From: an uncultured Eggerthella sp.
GTDB lineage: Bacteria; Actinomycetota; Coriobacteriia; Coriobacteriales; Eggerthellaceae
Direction: 5' to 3'
Assembly: GCA_900538545.1 (NCBI GenBank)
Contig: UPYK01000023.1
Span: 1 to 19,218, forward strand
Length of the DNA: 19,218 nucleotides
In this document: positions 1-8,109 of the stretch, piece by piece
How positions within the stretch are numbered: the stretch's first letter is position 1
How the letters are laid out: every line of letters starts with the position of its first letter
Program-made: the position numbers and the translations under genes
The notes under the pieces: generated by a model
Seen by the model: only the letters and a program-made list of their open reading frames with translations
Database searches by the model: none
Told to the model about the DNA's origin: nothing

Positions 1-86
1 TGAGCTTGCCTGAAAAGGCAAGCGAACAGCGAAAGCGGGTAATTACAAGTGCCCCATAGGCGTGCTGCCTGCATGGGATAGATGGG
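1..86 (-). repeat. Left-edge structured repeat element, cut by window start
   Basis: This non-coding stretch lies downstream of the accDA gene and is read here in that gene's direction. It holds two hairpins. One at 53-77 has arms CCCAT+AGGC pairing with GCCT+ATGGG, with a 2-nt bulge. The other at 4-23 has an 8-bp perfect stem, GCTTGCCT with its complement, and a 4-nt loop. The second hairpin is flanked on the minus strand by CTGTTC before and TCA after, exactly as a hairpin of different stem sequence is flanked after cysK (19037-19069). Between the hairpins, 37-57 carries a motif (minus ATGGGGCACTT then AATTAC) also found degenerately at 19190-19209. No T-run follows either hairpin, so neither is a canonical terminator. 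The element continues beyond position 1. Confidence 0.6.
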
Positions 87-121
87 AAAAGATGTCGAAC
101 GACCGGGTAGTTTGTCACCTT
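87..121 (-). repeat. 35-bp conserved repeat head, left copy, abutting accDA stop
   Basis: Read on the minus strand this begins at the last base of the accDA TAA stop codon and runs AGGTGACAAACTACCC, then GGTCGTTCGACATCTTTT. The reverse complement matches 18956-18990 at 34 of 35 positions. The only difference is G versus A after the CCC. It contains the small palindrome GTCG-TT-CGAC. Identity stops abruptly on both sides of the 35 bp. It is far too long to match by chance in 19 kb and marks an interspersed repeat. Confidence 0.9.
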
Positions 122-2769
122 TAGAATTTGCGGAAGCGGGCGTAGCGCTGATTGCGCAGCTCTTCGGCGCTCATCGGTCCCAACTCACGCAAACCGCGCA
201 CGATGAAATCACGCACGTTCGCAGCAGCCTCTTCGGGATTTTCATGCGCTGGCTCCACGCCTTCTGAGAGCACCTCTTCGATGATGCCCATCTCGCAGGC
301 CTCATCGGCGCTCATCTTCATGACCGCAGCAGCCTCCGCAGCACGCGAGCGATCCTTCCAGAGGATCGAAGCGAAGCCTTCTGGTGAAAGCACCGAATAG
401 ACCGCGTGCTTCTGCATGGCCACGCGATTGCCTACCGCCAGCGCAAGCGCACCACCCGAGCCGCCTTCGCCCAAGACCACACTGATGACCGGTACTTCGA
501 TGCCCGCAAGCGCAACAAGATTCTCCGCGATCGCATTGCCCTGTCCGCGTTCCTCTGCCTCCATGCCGCAATAGGCACCCTGCGTATCGACCAGGCACAC
601 GATCGGGCGACCGAACTTCTCTGCCTGTTTCATCAAGCGCAAGCTCTTGCGATACCCTTCAGGCTGTGGGCAGCCGAAATTGCGCGCGATGCGCTGGTTC
701 AAGTCTTCGCCTTTTTCTTCAGCGATGACCGTGACCGGATAGCCCTGGATCCAACCGATACCGGCAAGGATCGCTCCATCGTCGCCAAAGGCGCGATCGC
801 CGTGAAGTTCGATGAACCCATCAACGATCGAGTCGATATAGTACTTGGCCGTAGGACGATGCACATTACGCGCGAGTAGCACGCTCTCCCACGCGGCGTT
901 TTCGCCTTGCTCGCCGTCTTTCGCGCCTTTCGTCCGTGCGACTTCGAGCGGCATGACCCCTGGAGCATCTGCAACGCTGCGCTTGGAAAGCTCGCGGCGG
1001 ATCGCCGAACCTTCAGACTCGAAAAGATGCTTGGACTGCTTACCCGTAAGCGCTCGTGTTGCCTTGCTAAAGATATTCTTCACCCCTGAAAGCACCCCAG
1101 GCTTGGAGCTTTGCGCTGCCTTTTGCCCGCTGAAGAAGAGGGTGGATCTTGCTGGGTTTTGCATCGTGTGCGAAGCCTGATGAGCGACGGATGCTTCGGG
1201 ATTCTCAAGCGCAAGCTCGATCATGCGATAGTTATAGAGCTTCATGTCCACCACGTCGCCCTCAACGCTGCCCGTGATACGCCTGATCGCTCCAGGAGAC
1301 TGAAGGTTCTCGAGCAAGCGTGCCTGTTCAGAGAGCGCATTCGGCTCTTCTGCCACCTCGCTTTGATAGGCAAGACGATTGCGACGCTCTTCGATCGAGG
1401 CCATGTGGATCGCGAGCGCATGCGCAAGGAAGCTGCGCAGCTCACTGCGCTCCACGATCGCATCGATCAGTCCATGCTCGAGCGCGAATTCAGCGGTCTG
1501 GAACCCTTCGGGAAGCGTCTGGCGAATCGTATCTTCGATCACGCGCCGGCCTGCGAACCCGATGAGCGCATGTGGTTCAGAGATGACCAGATCGCCTTCG
1601 GTAGCGAACGATGCGGTCACGCCGCCCGTAGTGGGATCAGTGATGATGGAAAAATACGGCAGCCCCGCGCGCCCATGGCGCTCGATCGCGGCAGAGGTCT
1701 TCGCCATCTGCATGAGCGACACGAGACCTTCTTGCATGCGCGCGCCGCCTGAAGCCGTGAAGATGAGCAGCGGCAACCCTAGTGCCGTGGCGCGCTCGAT
1801 CGTGCGGGTGATCTTCTCGCCCACGACCGAACCCATCGAGCCCATCATGAAGGTGGTCTCCATGATGCAGAGCGCCACTTCGATGTTCGCGATCTTCGCC
1901 TTGCCGCAGCGCACGGCCTCCTCGCGATCGCTCTTCTTGCGCATACCGCTCAAGAGGCTATCGTAATCAGGAAAACCAAGAGGGTCGGTCTCAGGAAGCC
2001 CTGTTTCCCATTCTTCAAAGGTGTCGGCATCGAAGAGATAATCGATGCGCTCTTCCGAAGTGAGACGATAGAGCTCTCCACAAGTCGGGCAGACACCGCC
2101 TGTCGCAAGCACCTCGCTCGCCTCATGGTTGAGCTTGCATTTCGGGCACTTCTTCCACGTGACCGGCTCGCATGCGGCCTCGCTCGCATCTAGCGCGCAT
2201 TCGTTGACCACCCAGGTGGTGAAGGTCTTGTCGCCCTCCATCGGGCTCAATACGCGCATGCCCTTTTCAGCGGCAACACGGCACAGAAGATCGCTCGCAC
2301 AAGATCCATCGCACAATAAGAGATAGCGCGCACCGCACGCTTCTGCTGCCTCTGCGAGTGCATACTCATTCGCGAACAAACGCTTATCAAACGCTGCTCC
2401 CAAGCTTACGACCTGCGCAAACCCTGAAAAAGAGAAACCGCGCTCCTTATCTGCGGTGCCCGTTACGAACACGCTCGGCGCTCCCGCCTGTTTGAAGGCG
2501 CGCACGGCCTCCTTGAGCGCTGAGCCATATCCTGCAAGCAACAGCGCAGGGGTTGCCGTTTCATCCTCTGCCTGACCAGCATACGAGAGCAACGTGTCGA
2601 GCTGATAGGCAACGAGCATGGGATCGATGACCGAACCCGTTGGCGGCAGGTCGGCTGGTCTCGCCGGGTTCGAGGTTGGCTTGGCATCAAGCGCACGCAT
2701 CACCGACCCCGAACTCCCATCAGCGGAATCGTTTGGTTCGATGAGGATATATTTCTTTCGCGTGAACAT
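121..2769 (-). CDS. accDA: Acetyl-CoA carboxylase carboxyltransferase, fused beta-alpha subunits (AccD-AccA)
   Basis: The enzyme transfers the carboxyl group from biotinylated BCCP to acetyl-CoA, giving malonyl-CoA, the committed step of fatty-acid synthesis. The 882-residue chain has four parts. Residues about 70-180 resemble a degenerate biotin-carboxylase N-domain (RAFKQAG..VFVTGTAD, then ALAEAAEACGA). Residues about 200-470 are the beta subunit, with a zinc ribbon (C208, C211, C227, C230) and SGGARMQEG at about 340. Residues about 475-625 are a basic linker. Residues about 626-882 are the alpha subunit, with HGDRAFGDDGAI, PQPEGYRKSL, DTQGAYCG, AEERGQGNAIAENL and GEGGSGGALA. Bacterial AccD and AccA are usually separate chains of roughly 300 residues each. 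The ATG has a good AGAAGG site 5 bp upstream. It is the last gene of the operon, 50 bp after fabZ, and its stop codon runs into a 35-bp repeat. AccB and AccC are not in the window and must be encoded elsewhere. Confidence 0.95.
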   Translation of the reverse strand: MFTRKKYILIEPNDSADGSSGSVMRALDAKPTSNPARPADLPPTGSVIDPMLVAYQLDTLLSYAGQAEDETATPALLLAGYGSALKEAVRAFKQAGAPSVFVTGTADKERGFSFSGFAQVVSLGAAFDKRLFANEYALAEAAEACGARYLLLCDGSCASDLLCRVAAEKGMRVLSPMEGDKTFTTWVVNECALDASEAACEPVTWKKCPKCKLNHEASEVLATGGVCPTCGELYRLTSEERIDYLFDADTFEEWETGLPETDPLGFPDYDSLLSGMRKKSDREEAVRCGKAKIANIEVALCIMETTFMMGSMGSVVGEKITRTIERATALGLPLLIFTASGGARMQEGLVSLMQMAKTSAAIERHGRAGLPYFSIITDPTTGGVTASFATEGDLVISEPHALIGFAGRRVIEDTIRQTLPEGFQTAEFALEHGLIDAIVERSELRSFLAHALAIHMASIEERRNRLAYQSEVAEEPNALSEQARLLENLQSPGAIRRITGSVEGDVVDMKLYNYRMIELALENPEASVAHQASHTMQNPARSTLFFSGQKAAQSSKPGVLSGVKNIFSKATRALTGKQSKHLFESEGSAIRRELSKRSVADAPGVMPLEVARTKGAKDGEQGENAAWESVLLARNVHRPTAKYYIDSIVDGFIELHGDRAFGDDGAILAGIGWIQGYPVTVIAEEKGEDLNQRIARNFGCPQPEGYRKSLRLMKQAEKFGRPIVCLVDTQGAYCGMEAEERGQGNAIAENLVALAGIEVPVISVVLGEGGSGGALALAVGNRVAMQKHAVYSVLSPEGFASILWKDRSRAAEAAAVMKMSADEACEMGIIEEVLSEGVEPAHENPEEAAANVRDFIVRGLRELGPMSAEELRNQRYARFRKF

Positions 2770-2819
2770 CTAGACCTTCTCTTCGGTATCTGCGTCTACA
2801 GCTGGATCTGGCGAAAAGA

Positions 2820-3278
2820 TCACTGCATTTCGTTCTTTGCCAATACGTACTTTTGGATCGCCTGAGCGCAGAGCTTATCGCCTTTATAGGCCTTGACCTC
2901 CGCGACGCACATGCGGCTCGAATTGCGCGTGATGTTGGCCTCAAGACGGATCGTATCGCCGGGGCGTACTTGCTCGCGGAATTTCGCTTTGTCGATACCT
3001 GCGAAGAACCCGAGCGAGCCGGCCTTGTCTTCCTGCGCGAGCAAGCAGCACGAGGCAGCTTGCGCGAGCGCCTCCATGATGATGACGCCGGGAAGAACAG
3101 GGTAACCGGGAAAATGCCCTTGGAAGAGCGACAGATCAGGATCGACATCGAGCTCTGCTACGACTGAGACACCAGGCTCGCATTCGAGGATGCGCGAGAC
3201 CCACAAAAACGGATCGCGGTGCGGCAGAAGCGCCTCGATGCCCTCTTTACCACACGGAAAAGTTGGGAGTGCTTGCAT
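2820..3278 (-). CDS. fabZ: 3-hydroxyacyl-ACP dehydratase FabZ
   Basis: The 152-residue cytosolic hot-dog-fold enzyme dehydrates (3R)-hydroxyacyl-ACP to trans-2-enoyl-ACP in the elongation cycle. The signature GHFPGYPVLPGVIIMEALAQ is complete, with catalytic His55 and Glu69. The N-terminal LLPHRDPFLWVSRI is also typical of the family, and the length is normal. An open frame continues upstream, but the ATG at 3278 is chosen because a strong AGGAGG lies 5 bp before it and overlaps the TAA stop of fabF (TAAGGAGGAGACCATG). This implies translational coupling to fabF. No FabA or FabM is visible, so any route to unsaturated chains is not shown here. Confidence 0.95.
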   Translation of the reverse strand: MQALPTFPCGKEGIEALLPHRDPFLWVSRILECEPGVSVVAELDVDPDLSLFQGHFPGYPVLPGVIIMEALAQAASCCLLAQEDKAGSLGFFAGIDKAKFREQVRPGDTIRLEANITRNSSRMCVAEVKAYKGDKLCAQAIQKYVLAKNEMQ

Positions 3279-3288
3279 GGTCTCCTCC

Positions 3289-4575
3289 TTATTCGACATA
3301 AGGCGAGATCGCAACTGAAGCATTGTGTCCGCCGAAGCCGAGCGAATTGGAGAGCGCCACCTTCTGCGGATAGTCGCGCACAGGCTCAGCCGATACGCGC
3401 ACAGCGCATTCGGGGTCCGCCTCGGCAAAACCGACTGTGGGCGGCACCACTGAATTCACTACCGAAAGCGCGGTGACGATGGCCTCGAGCGCACCAGCTG
3501 CACCAAGCGTATGACCCATCGCGCCCTTCACGGAAGTGACCGGAATCTCACATGCGCGATCGCCTGCAAGCCCATGAAGCGCGGCAGATTCCATCTTGTC
3601 GTTCGCCGGCGTTGACGTGCCATGTGCATTGAGATGACCAAGATCATCAGGCGTAAAACCGCCCTCCGAGAGCGCTTGGAGCATCGCACGCACTGCCCCT
3701 TCACCGCTCGGCTCGGGCGCGGTCATGTGATAGGCATCGCCCGTTGAGCCGAAGCCGGTGATCTCGGCGATGATATGCGCTCCACGCGCTTTCGCGTGTT
3801 CGAGCGACTCGAGCACGAGCGCGCCAGCACCCTCGCCCGCCACGAAGCCCGAACGGTTCACGTCGAACGGCCGTGAAGCGCACGTGATGTCGGCTTCCTT
3901 CGTGATAGCGCCCAAATTGCCGAAGCCCGAAAGCGAAACCGGGGTCACGCCCTCTTCAGAACCACCCGCGAGCGCCGCATCTGCATAGCCGTGACGGATG
4001 AGCCGATACGCTTCGCCAATGCAATGGCTTCCCGTTGCGCAGGCCGTTACAATGGTGAAGCAATCACCCTTGAGCCCATAGCGAATGGAGAGATTCCCTG
4101 CGATCATGTTGGGGATCATGGTCGGGATGAAGAGCGGGCTCACGCGCTTCGCGCCCTTGGTGTTCAGCACGACCGATTCACGCTCAAAGATCTCCATGCC
4201 GCCAATGCCCGTACCGAACACACAGGCGAAACGGCTAAGATCTTCCGCTTCGAGATCGAAGTTCGCTTGAGCCATAGCCTCGTCGGCGGCGATGATGCCA
4301 TACTGCACGAACTTCGCGAAACGGCGCGATTCCTTCTTGGTGAATCCCATCTCGAGCGGGTCGTAACCAGGGATGCGCGCGACTGCGGTCATGCCGAAGC
4401 GCTCCTGCTCTTCGGGCTCGAGCGCGCGAATGCATGATCTGCCCTGCATAAGGGTATCCCACATGACCTCGACTCCCCTGCCCGCAGGCGAAAGAGCGCC
4501 CATGCCCGTGATAACGACGCGATGGACCGGTTCCATCTTCAAGCCCTGTTCATTCACGATGGTTTCTTGGTTCAT
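3289..4575 (-). CDS. fabF: 3-oxoacyl-ACP synthase II (FabF condensing enzyme)
   Basis: The 428-residue cytosolic thiolase-fold enzyme condenses malonyl-ACP with a growing acyl-ACP. The Cys-His-His triad is visible: Cys179 in VTACATGSHCIG, His318 in LNAHGTSTP and His355 in VKGAMGHTLGAAG. The terminal SNSLGFGGHNAS glycine-rich motif is also present. FabF is usually about 410 residues; the extra length is an N-terminal stretch before MEPVHRVVITGMG. The upstream ATG is nonetheless preferred, because AGGAG lies 7 bp before it, while Met14 has no comparable site. There is no FabH in the window, so chain initiation must use a FabH elsewhere or another route. Confidence 0.95.
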   Translation of the reverse strand: MNQETIVNEQGLKMEPVHRVVITGMGALSPAGRGVEVMWDTLMQGRSCIRALEPEEQERFGMTAVARIPGYDPLEMGFTKKESRRFAKFVQYGIIAADEAMAQANFDLEAEDLSRFACVFGTGIGGMEIFERESVVLNTKGAKRVSPLFIPTMIPNMIAGNLSIRYGLKGDCFTIVTACATGSHCIGEAYRLIRHGYADAALAGGSEEGVTPVSLSGFGNLGAITKEADITCASRPFDVNRSGFVAGEGAGALVLESLEHAKARGAHIIAEITGFGSTGDAYHMTAPEPSGEGAVRAMLQALSEGGFTPDDLGHLNAHGTSTPANDKMESAALHGLAGDRACEIPVTSVKGAMGHTLGAAGALEAIVTALSVVNSVVPPTVGFAEADPECAVRVSAEPVRDYPQKVALSNSLGFGGHNASVAISPYVE

Positions 4576-4614
4576 AACAAATCTCCTGGTTATCTCTGTT
4601 GCGCGTGGATCGCC

Positions 4615-5454
4615 CTAGAGCGACATGCCGCCGTCGATGCAAAGCACCTGGCCAGTTATGTATTCGCTTTCAGGCTGCGCAAAGAACGCAACCGCGTTGG
4701 CAACATCTTCGGGCGCGCCGAAGGCTCCGCACGCGATGCGCGAAAGGATCGCCTCTTTAGCGCTATCGGGAAGCGCATCGGTCATAGCGGTATCGATGAA
4801 GCCGGGTGCCACCGCATTCACCGTGATGCCGCGCGGTGCAAGCTCCTTCGCTGCCGCTTTCGTCATGCCGATGATGCCCGCTTTCGAGGCGGCATAGTTC
4901 ACCTGACCTGCGTTACCCGCAATCCCCACCACGCTCGAGACCGAGACGATGCGCCCATAGCGCTGCTTCATCATGAGCGGAGCTGCATGGCGCAAGCAGT
5001 TGAACGCACCTTTCAGGTTCACCTCGATCACACGGTCGAACGCTTCTTCTTTCATGCGCGCCAACAACCCATCGCGCGTGATGCCCGCATTGTTCACGAG
5101 CACATCGATGCGCCCGAACTGCTGCTTCACTTCGTTGATGAGCCGCTTCGCTTCATCGAAGCGCGATACATCAGCCTGAACGGCGATGAAACGCTGCGGT
5201 TCAGCCGCCTGTTCGACCTCGAGCGCAAGGCTCTCTTGGGTTTCCGTGGCGGCGAAATCGGAAAGCTCCGCGCAAAGCGCGCACGCCGCTTCCGTGCTTC
5301 TATCCGAAGCATAGTTGAGCACCACCGAATACCCTTCGAGCGCAAGGCGCTGCGCGATCGCGGCGCCGATGCCACGGCTCGCGCCGGTCACGATCGCAAC
5401 GCGGCGAAGTGGTGCAACCGCAACTTCTTCAGTATCTTTTGATCTATCGTTCAT
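4615..5454 (-). CDS. fabG: 3-oxoacyl-ACP reductase FabG
   Basis: This NADPH-dependent short-chain dehydrogenase reduces 3-oxoacyl-ACP to 3-hydroxyacyl-ACP. The Rossmann motif TGASRGIG (about 24-31), NNAG (121-124) and the active site Ser174, Tyr187 and Lys191 (SVSSVVG, VNYAASKAG) are intact, as is APGFIDTAMT near the C-terminus. At 279 residues it is about 30 longer than typical FabG (around 245). The surplus is a hydrophilic N-terminal tail of about 16 residues and an Ala/Glu-rich insertion at about 60-88, between the second and third strands. The start is uncertain: only a weak GAGA-type site precedes the ATG, and the next in-frame ATG would remove the core fold. It lies 23 bp after fabD and 39 bp before fabF. 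Confidence 0.93.
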   Translation of the reverse strand: MNDRSKDTEEVAVAPLRRVAIVTGASRGIGAAIAQRLALEGYSVVLNYASDRSTEAACALCAELSDFAATETQESLALEVEQAAEPQRFIAVQADVSRFDEAKRLINEVKQQFGRIDVLVNNAGITRDGLLARMKEEAFDRVIEVNLKGAFNCLRHAAPLMMKQRYGRIVSVSSVVGIAGNAGQVNYAASKAGIIGMTKAAAKELAPRGITVNAVAPGFIDTAMTDALPDSAKEAILSRIACGAFGAPEDVANAVAFFAQPESEYITGQVLCIDGGMSL

Positions 5455-5477
5455 GCTCGTTTCTCTTTTCTCCAGAC

Positions 5478-6401
5478 CTAGAGCGTGCTCACGTATTCAT
5501 CGAATTGCTCGCGCGTTCCCACGCGCACACGATCGACCTCTTTCGAGATGCGCTTCATCATCGTGAAGAGCACCCCGCCATAGCCGATCTCGACGAATTC
5601 GTTCTCGCCCTTGTCGATGAGATAGTTCACGCCTTGTTCGAAGAGCACCGGAGAGATGACCTGACGAGAAAGGCGCTCGGCGGCCTCGCTCACCACAAAC
5701 GGTGCAGCATCGGTATTGCAGATGAGCGTGATCTCCGCTTCGTTGAACACCGGTGCATCGCTGCCCGCAAAATAGTTCGCAAGCACCTCCGAAGCCGAGG
5801 TCATGAGCGGACTATGGAAGCCACCTGCTGTTTTCAGGCGCGCGCACTTCTTCTTCATGCCCTTCCAGTGCGCCTCAGCCCTCTCGATCGCTGCTGCATC
5901 GCCCGAGAGCACCACCTGACCAGGGCAGTTGAAGTTCGCTGGCAACAAGATATCTTCGCCAGCACAGGCCTCGCACACCGCTTCAGCATCTTCATGGCTT
6001 GCGGCGAGCAGTGCCAACATCGCACCTTCACGCTGCTGACAAGCCTCAGCCATCGCGCTCGCGCGGACTTTGAGCAACTTGAACGAATCATCGAGCGAAA
6101 GGATGCCCGCGAGCGCAAGCGCACTGATCTCGCCGAGCGAGAAGCCAATGAGCGCATCGGGCTTCTTGCCTTGCGCCATGAGCGCTTTGCCGATCGCTAC
6201 CGTGAGCACCATAGTGAGCGCCTGTGCGTTGAACGTATCGTTCACCTCTTCAGCGCTGCCTTCTTTTGCAAGGTGCACAAGATCGATCTCGAGCACCTCG
6301 GAAGCACGCTCGAACACTTCGCGCACCTCGAGGATATCCAGAAGGTCGGCGCCCATACCTTCGCTTTGAGCGCCCTGACCTGAACACATCCAAACCGTCA
6401 T
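5478..6401 (-). CDS. fabD: Malonyl-CoA:ACP transacylase FabD
   Basis: The 307-residue cytosolic enzyme loads malonyl groups from CoA onto ACP. The N-terminal SGQGAQSEGMG, the nucleophile Ser88 in GFSLGEISAL and His196 in TAGGFHSPLM are all present. The residue before the nucleophile is Phe rather than the common His, a position that varies between lineages. The ORF is open further upstream into fabK, but the ATG at 6401 aligns with the family start and has GAAGG 4 bp before it. The spacing of 13 bp to fabK fits polycistronic transcription. Confidence 0.94.
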   Translation of the reverse strand: MTVWMCSGQGAQSEGMGADLLDILEVREVFERASEVLEIDLVHLAKEGSAEEVNDTFNAQALTMVLTVAIGKALMAQGKKPDALIGFSLGEISALALAGILSLDDSFKLLKVRASAMAEACQQREGAMLALLAASHEDAEAVCEACAGEDILLPANFNCPGQVVLSGDAAAIERAEAHWKGMKKKCARLKTAGGFHSPLMTSASEVLANYFAGSDAPVFNEAEITLICNTDAAPFVVSEAAERLSRQVISPVLFEQGVNYLIDKGENEFVEIGYGGVLFTMMKRISKEVDRVRVGTREQFDEYVSTL

Positions 6402-6414
6402 AGAGCCTTCTTCT

Positions 6415-7386
6415 CTAGTTATTCCAAGCGCGCCTGGCGTTAGCGTTCGCCATCGCCTGAAGATCGTTTCTCGACCAGCAAAGCGCCTCGCGCATGAGAT
6501 CATCCACTATCTGTTGAGCGGATTTCTCATCACCGATCAAGCATGCGACCTGGCCCGACATGAGCGAGCCGTTATCGACATCACCTTCGACCGCTCGATG
6601 CAGCGATCCTGCGAGCGCGGCTTCCACCTCATCGGCCGATACCTGCGTATCGGCTTCCATCTTGCGAATGCCCCGCGAGAACTTGTTCTTGAGCTGACGC
6701 ACCGGATGACCATTGTCACGCCCGGTAACGATCGTGTCGGAATCCTTCGCAGCCAGGATCTTCTGCTTGTAGGCCTCATGGATGCCGCATTCATGCGCAG
6801 TGAGGAAGCGCGTGCCGATCTGCACCGCTTCAGCACCGAGTGCGAACGCCGCTACCAAGCCGCGTCCATCTGCCACACCGCCGGCTGCAATGACCGGGAT
6901 CGAAACCGCATCGCACACGGCAGGCGTGAGCGCCATCGTGGTAAGTTCGCCGATGTGACCGCCTGCTTCACAGCCTTCTGCGATGACCGCATCGGCTCCG
7001 CAGCGTTCCATGCGCTTCGCGAGCGCCGAAGAAGCCACGACCGGCACCACTTTCGCACCGGCTTCCTTCCACCGATCGATGTAGTTGCCAGGGTTGCCTG
7101 CACCTGTCGTGATAACAGGAACGCGCAGTTCGGCGAGGAGTTCCGCAAGCTGCGGCGCCTCAGGGTTCATGAGCATGATGTTCACGCCGAAGGGCTTATC
7201 GGTGAGCGTGCGCGCAAGTTCGACCTGCTCGCGCACCCAGGAAAGCGGCGCAGAACCACAGGCGATGATGCCAAGCCCGCCCGCGTTGCTCACGGCTGCT
7301 GCTAAGCGCGCATCGGCGATCCACGCCATAGCTCCTTGGATGATCGGCTGCTCGATGCCGAGCAGCTCGGTTACACGTGTCTTCAT
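6415..7386 (-). CDS. fabK: Enoyl-ACP reductase II, FMN-dependent FabK
   Basis: This NAD(P)H-dependent flavoprotein of the nitronate-monooxygenase-like TIM-barrel family performs the last reduction of the fatty-acid cycle, enoyl-ACP to acyl-ACP. The 323-residue chain shows PIIQGAMAW at the N-terminus, VAxAGGLGII-like AVSNAGGLGII, AEGCEAGGHIGE with His144 (the position of the catalytic His in pneumococcal FabK), IPVIAAGGVADGRG and GAEAVQIGTRF. No FabI is seen. FabK enzymes are characteristically insensitive to triclosan, so the organism may be too; that is inference. Context inside a fab operon favours FabK over a nitronate monooxygenase. Confidence 0.93.
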   Translation of the reverse strand: MKTRVTELLGIEQPIIQGAMAWIADARLAAAVSNAGGLGIIACGSAPLSWVREQVELARTLTDKPFGVNIMLMNPEAPQLAELLAELRVPVITTGAGNPGNYIDRWKEAGAKVVPVVASSALAKRMERCGADAVIAEGCEAGGHIGELTTMALTPAVCDAVSIPVIAAGGVADGRGLVAAFALGAEAVQIGTRFLTAHECGIHEAYKQKILAAKDSDTIVTGRDNGHPVRQLKNKFSRGIRKMEADTQVSADEVEAALAGSLHRAVEGDVDNGSLMSGQVACLIGDEKSAQQIVDDLMREALCWSRNDLQAMANANARRAWNN

Positions 7387-7404
7387 GGAGTCTGTTCCGT
7401 ATGC

Positions 7405-7623
7405 CTAGAGCTCTTCGATATAGGTGACCAGCTGACCGATGGTCTCGATGCCTTCTGGCTCGCCGAAATCGATGTCGAGCTCTTCTTCGAGGCTGCAGAT
7501 GAGCTCAGCCATGTCGAGCGAATCGATGCCGAGACCTTCGAGCGTCGCATCGACGGTGACCGTTTCCGGCTCGATGTCGAGGTTTTCGTTGAGTACTTTT
7601 TGGATCGTGTCAAGAGTTGCCAT
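7405..7623 (-). CDS. acpP: Acyl carrier protein
   Basis: The 72-residue acidic helical protein carries the growing acyl chain on a phosphopantetheine attached to Ser35, within the classic GIDSLDMAELI motif. Length and charge are typical. The open frame extends 13 codons upstream, but the ATG at 7623 starts the recognisable MATLDTIQKVL and has AAAGGA 7 bp before it. That site lies inside the last codons of the marR gene, whose stop is only 4 bp upstream, suggesting coupled translation. The gene is 18 bp before fabK. Confidence 0.95.
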   Translation of the reverse strand: MATLDTIQKVLNENLDIEPETVTVDATLEGLGIDSLDMAELICSLEEELDIDFGEPEGIETIGQLVTYIEEL

Positions 7624-7627
7624 GGAA

Positions 7628-8104
7628 CTATCCTTTCTGTTCTTCTTTCTCAGATTCGGCATCGAAGAATGCCTTGATCTTTCCGACTGCTTTTACGAAC
7701 ACCCCTTCTTCCTCCGGGGTAAGATCGGCAAGAGCGCTTTCCACCATCTTCTTGTGAAAAGCATCGTGGGCACGCATGGCCTTGCGCCCCTTCGCGGTAA
7801 GCGCAACGAGCACTTGCCGGCGGTCTGTTTCGCTCCGTTCGCGCTTCACATAGCTGCGCTTCTCAAGCTTATTGATCATGACCGTGAGCGTTGCCAGTGT
7901 GATGCCCAAGCGGTTCGCGATGACCTTCATGGGATTGGCTTCATGTAGGCCAACCGCGCAGATCGTGTGCAATTCTGCGATCGAAAGCCCTTCGGTGAGG
8001 CGGTTGTTGAGCGAACGCTCTTCGATGCGCAAGATCGAATTGAACGTGCTCGAGAGAAGCTCGTCGAGCGTCTTGAGATCGTCTTTTGTAAGTGCATTTT
8101 CCAT
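7628..8104 (-). CDS. fabT: MarR-family regulator, FabT-like
   Basis: This winged-helix repressor of 158 residues probably controls the fatty-acid operon in which it sits. The MarR core is clear: LSIAELHTICAVG, the recognition region NRLGITLATLTVMINKLEKRSYVKR, and the wing ERSETDRRQVLVALTAKGR. In Lactobacillales the FabT homologue is likewise near the head of the operon and uses acyl-ACP as corepressor; transferring that mechanism here is inference. The ATG at 8104 is preferred over an in-frame ATG at 8113, because AAGGA lies 9 bp before 8104 but directly abuts 8113. The stop of degV is 5 bp upstream. The gene symbol rests on family plus context, as MarR proteins are diverse. Confidence 0.8.
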   Translation of the reverse strand: MENALTKDDLKTLDELLSSTFNSILRIEERSLNNRLTEGLSIAELHTICAVGLHEANPMKVIANRLGITLATLTVMINKLEKRSYVKRERSETDRRQVLVALTAKGRKAMRAHDAFHKKMVESALADLTPEEEGVFVKAVGKIKAFFDAESEKEEQKG

Positions 8105-8109
8105 GGTGA

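Noticed and set aside
87..121. 35-bp head as an intrinsic terminator ending in TCTTTT
   Set aside because: The only stem before the T-run is GTC/GAC (3-4 bp), too weak for termination.
630..780. DTQGAYCG instead of DTPGAYPG in AccA as a defect
   Set aside because: Gly-Ala-(Tyr/Phe)-Cys-Gly variants are common in Firmicutes-type AccA and the surrounding motifs are intact.
4522..6383. Long plus-strand open frames of over 300 codons opposite fabG and fabD
   Set aside because: They are antisense to clear fab genes and have low-complexity, motif-free translations and no ribosome sites.
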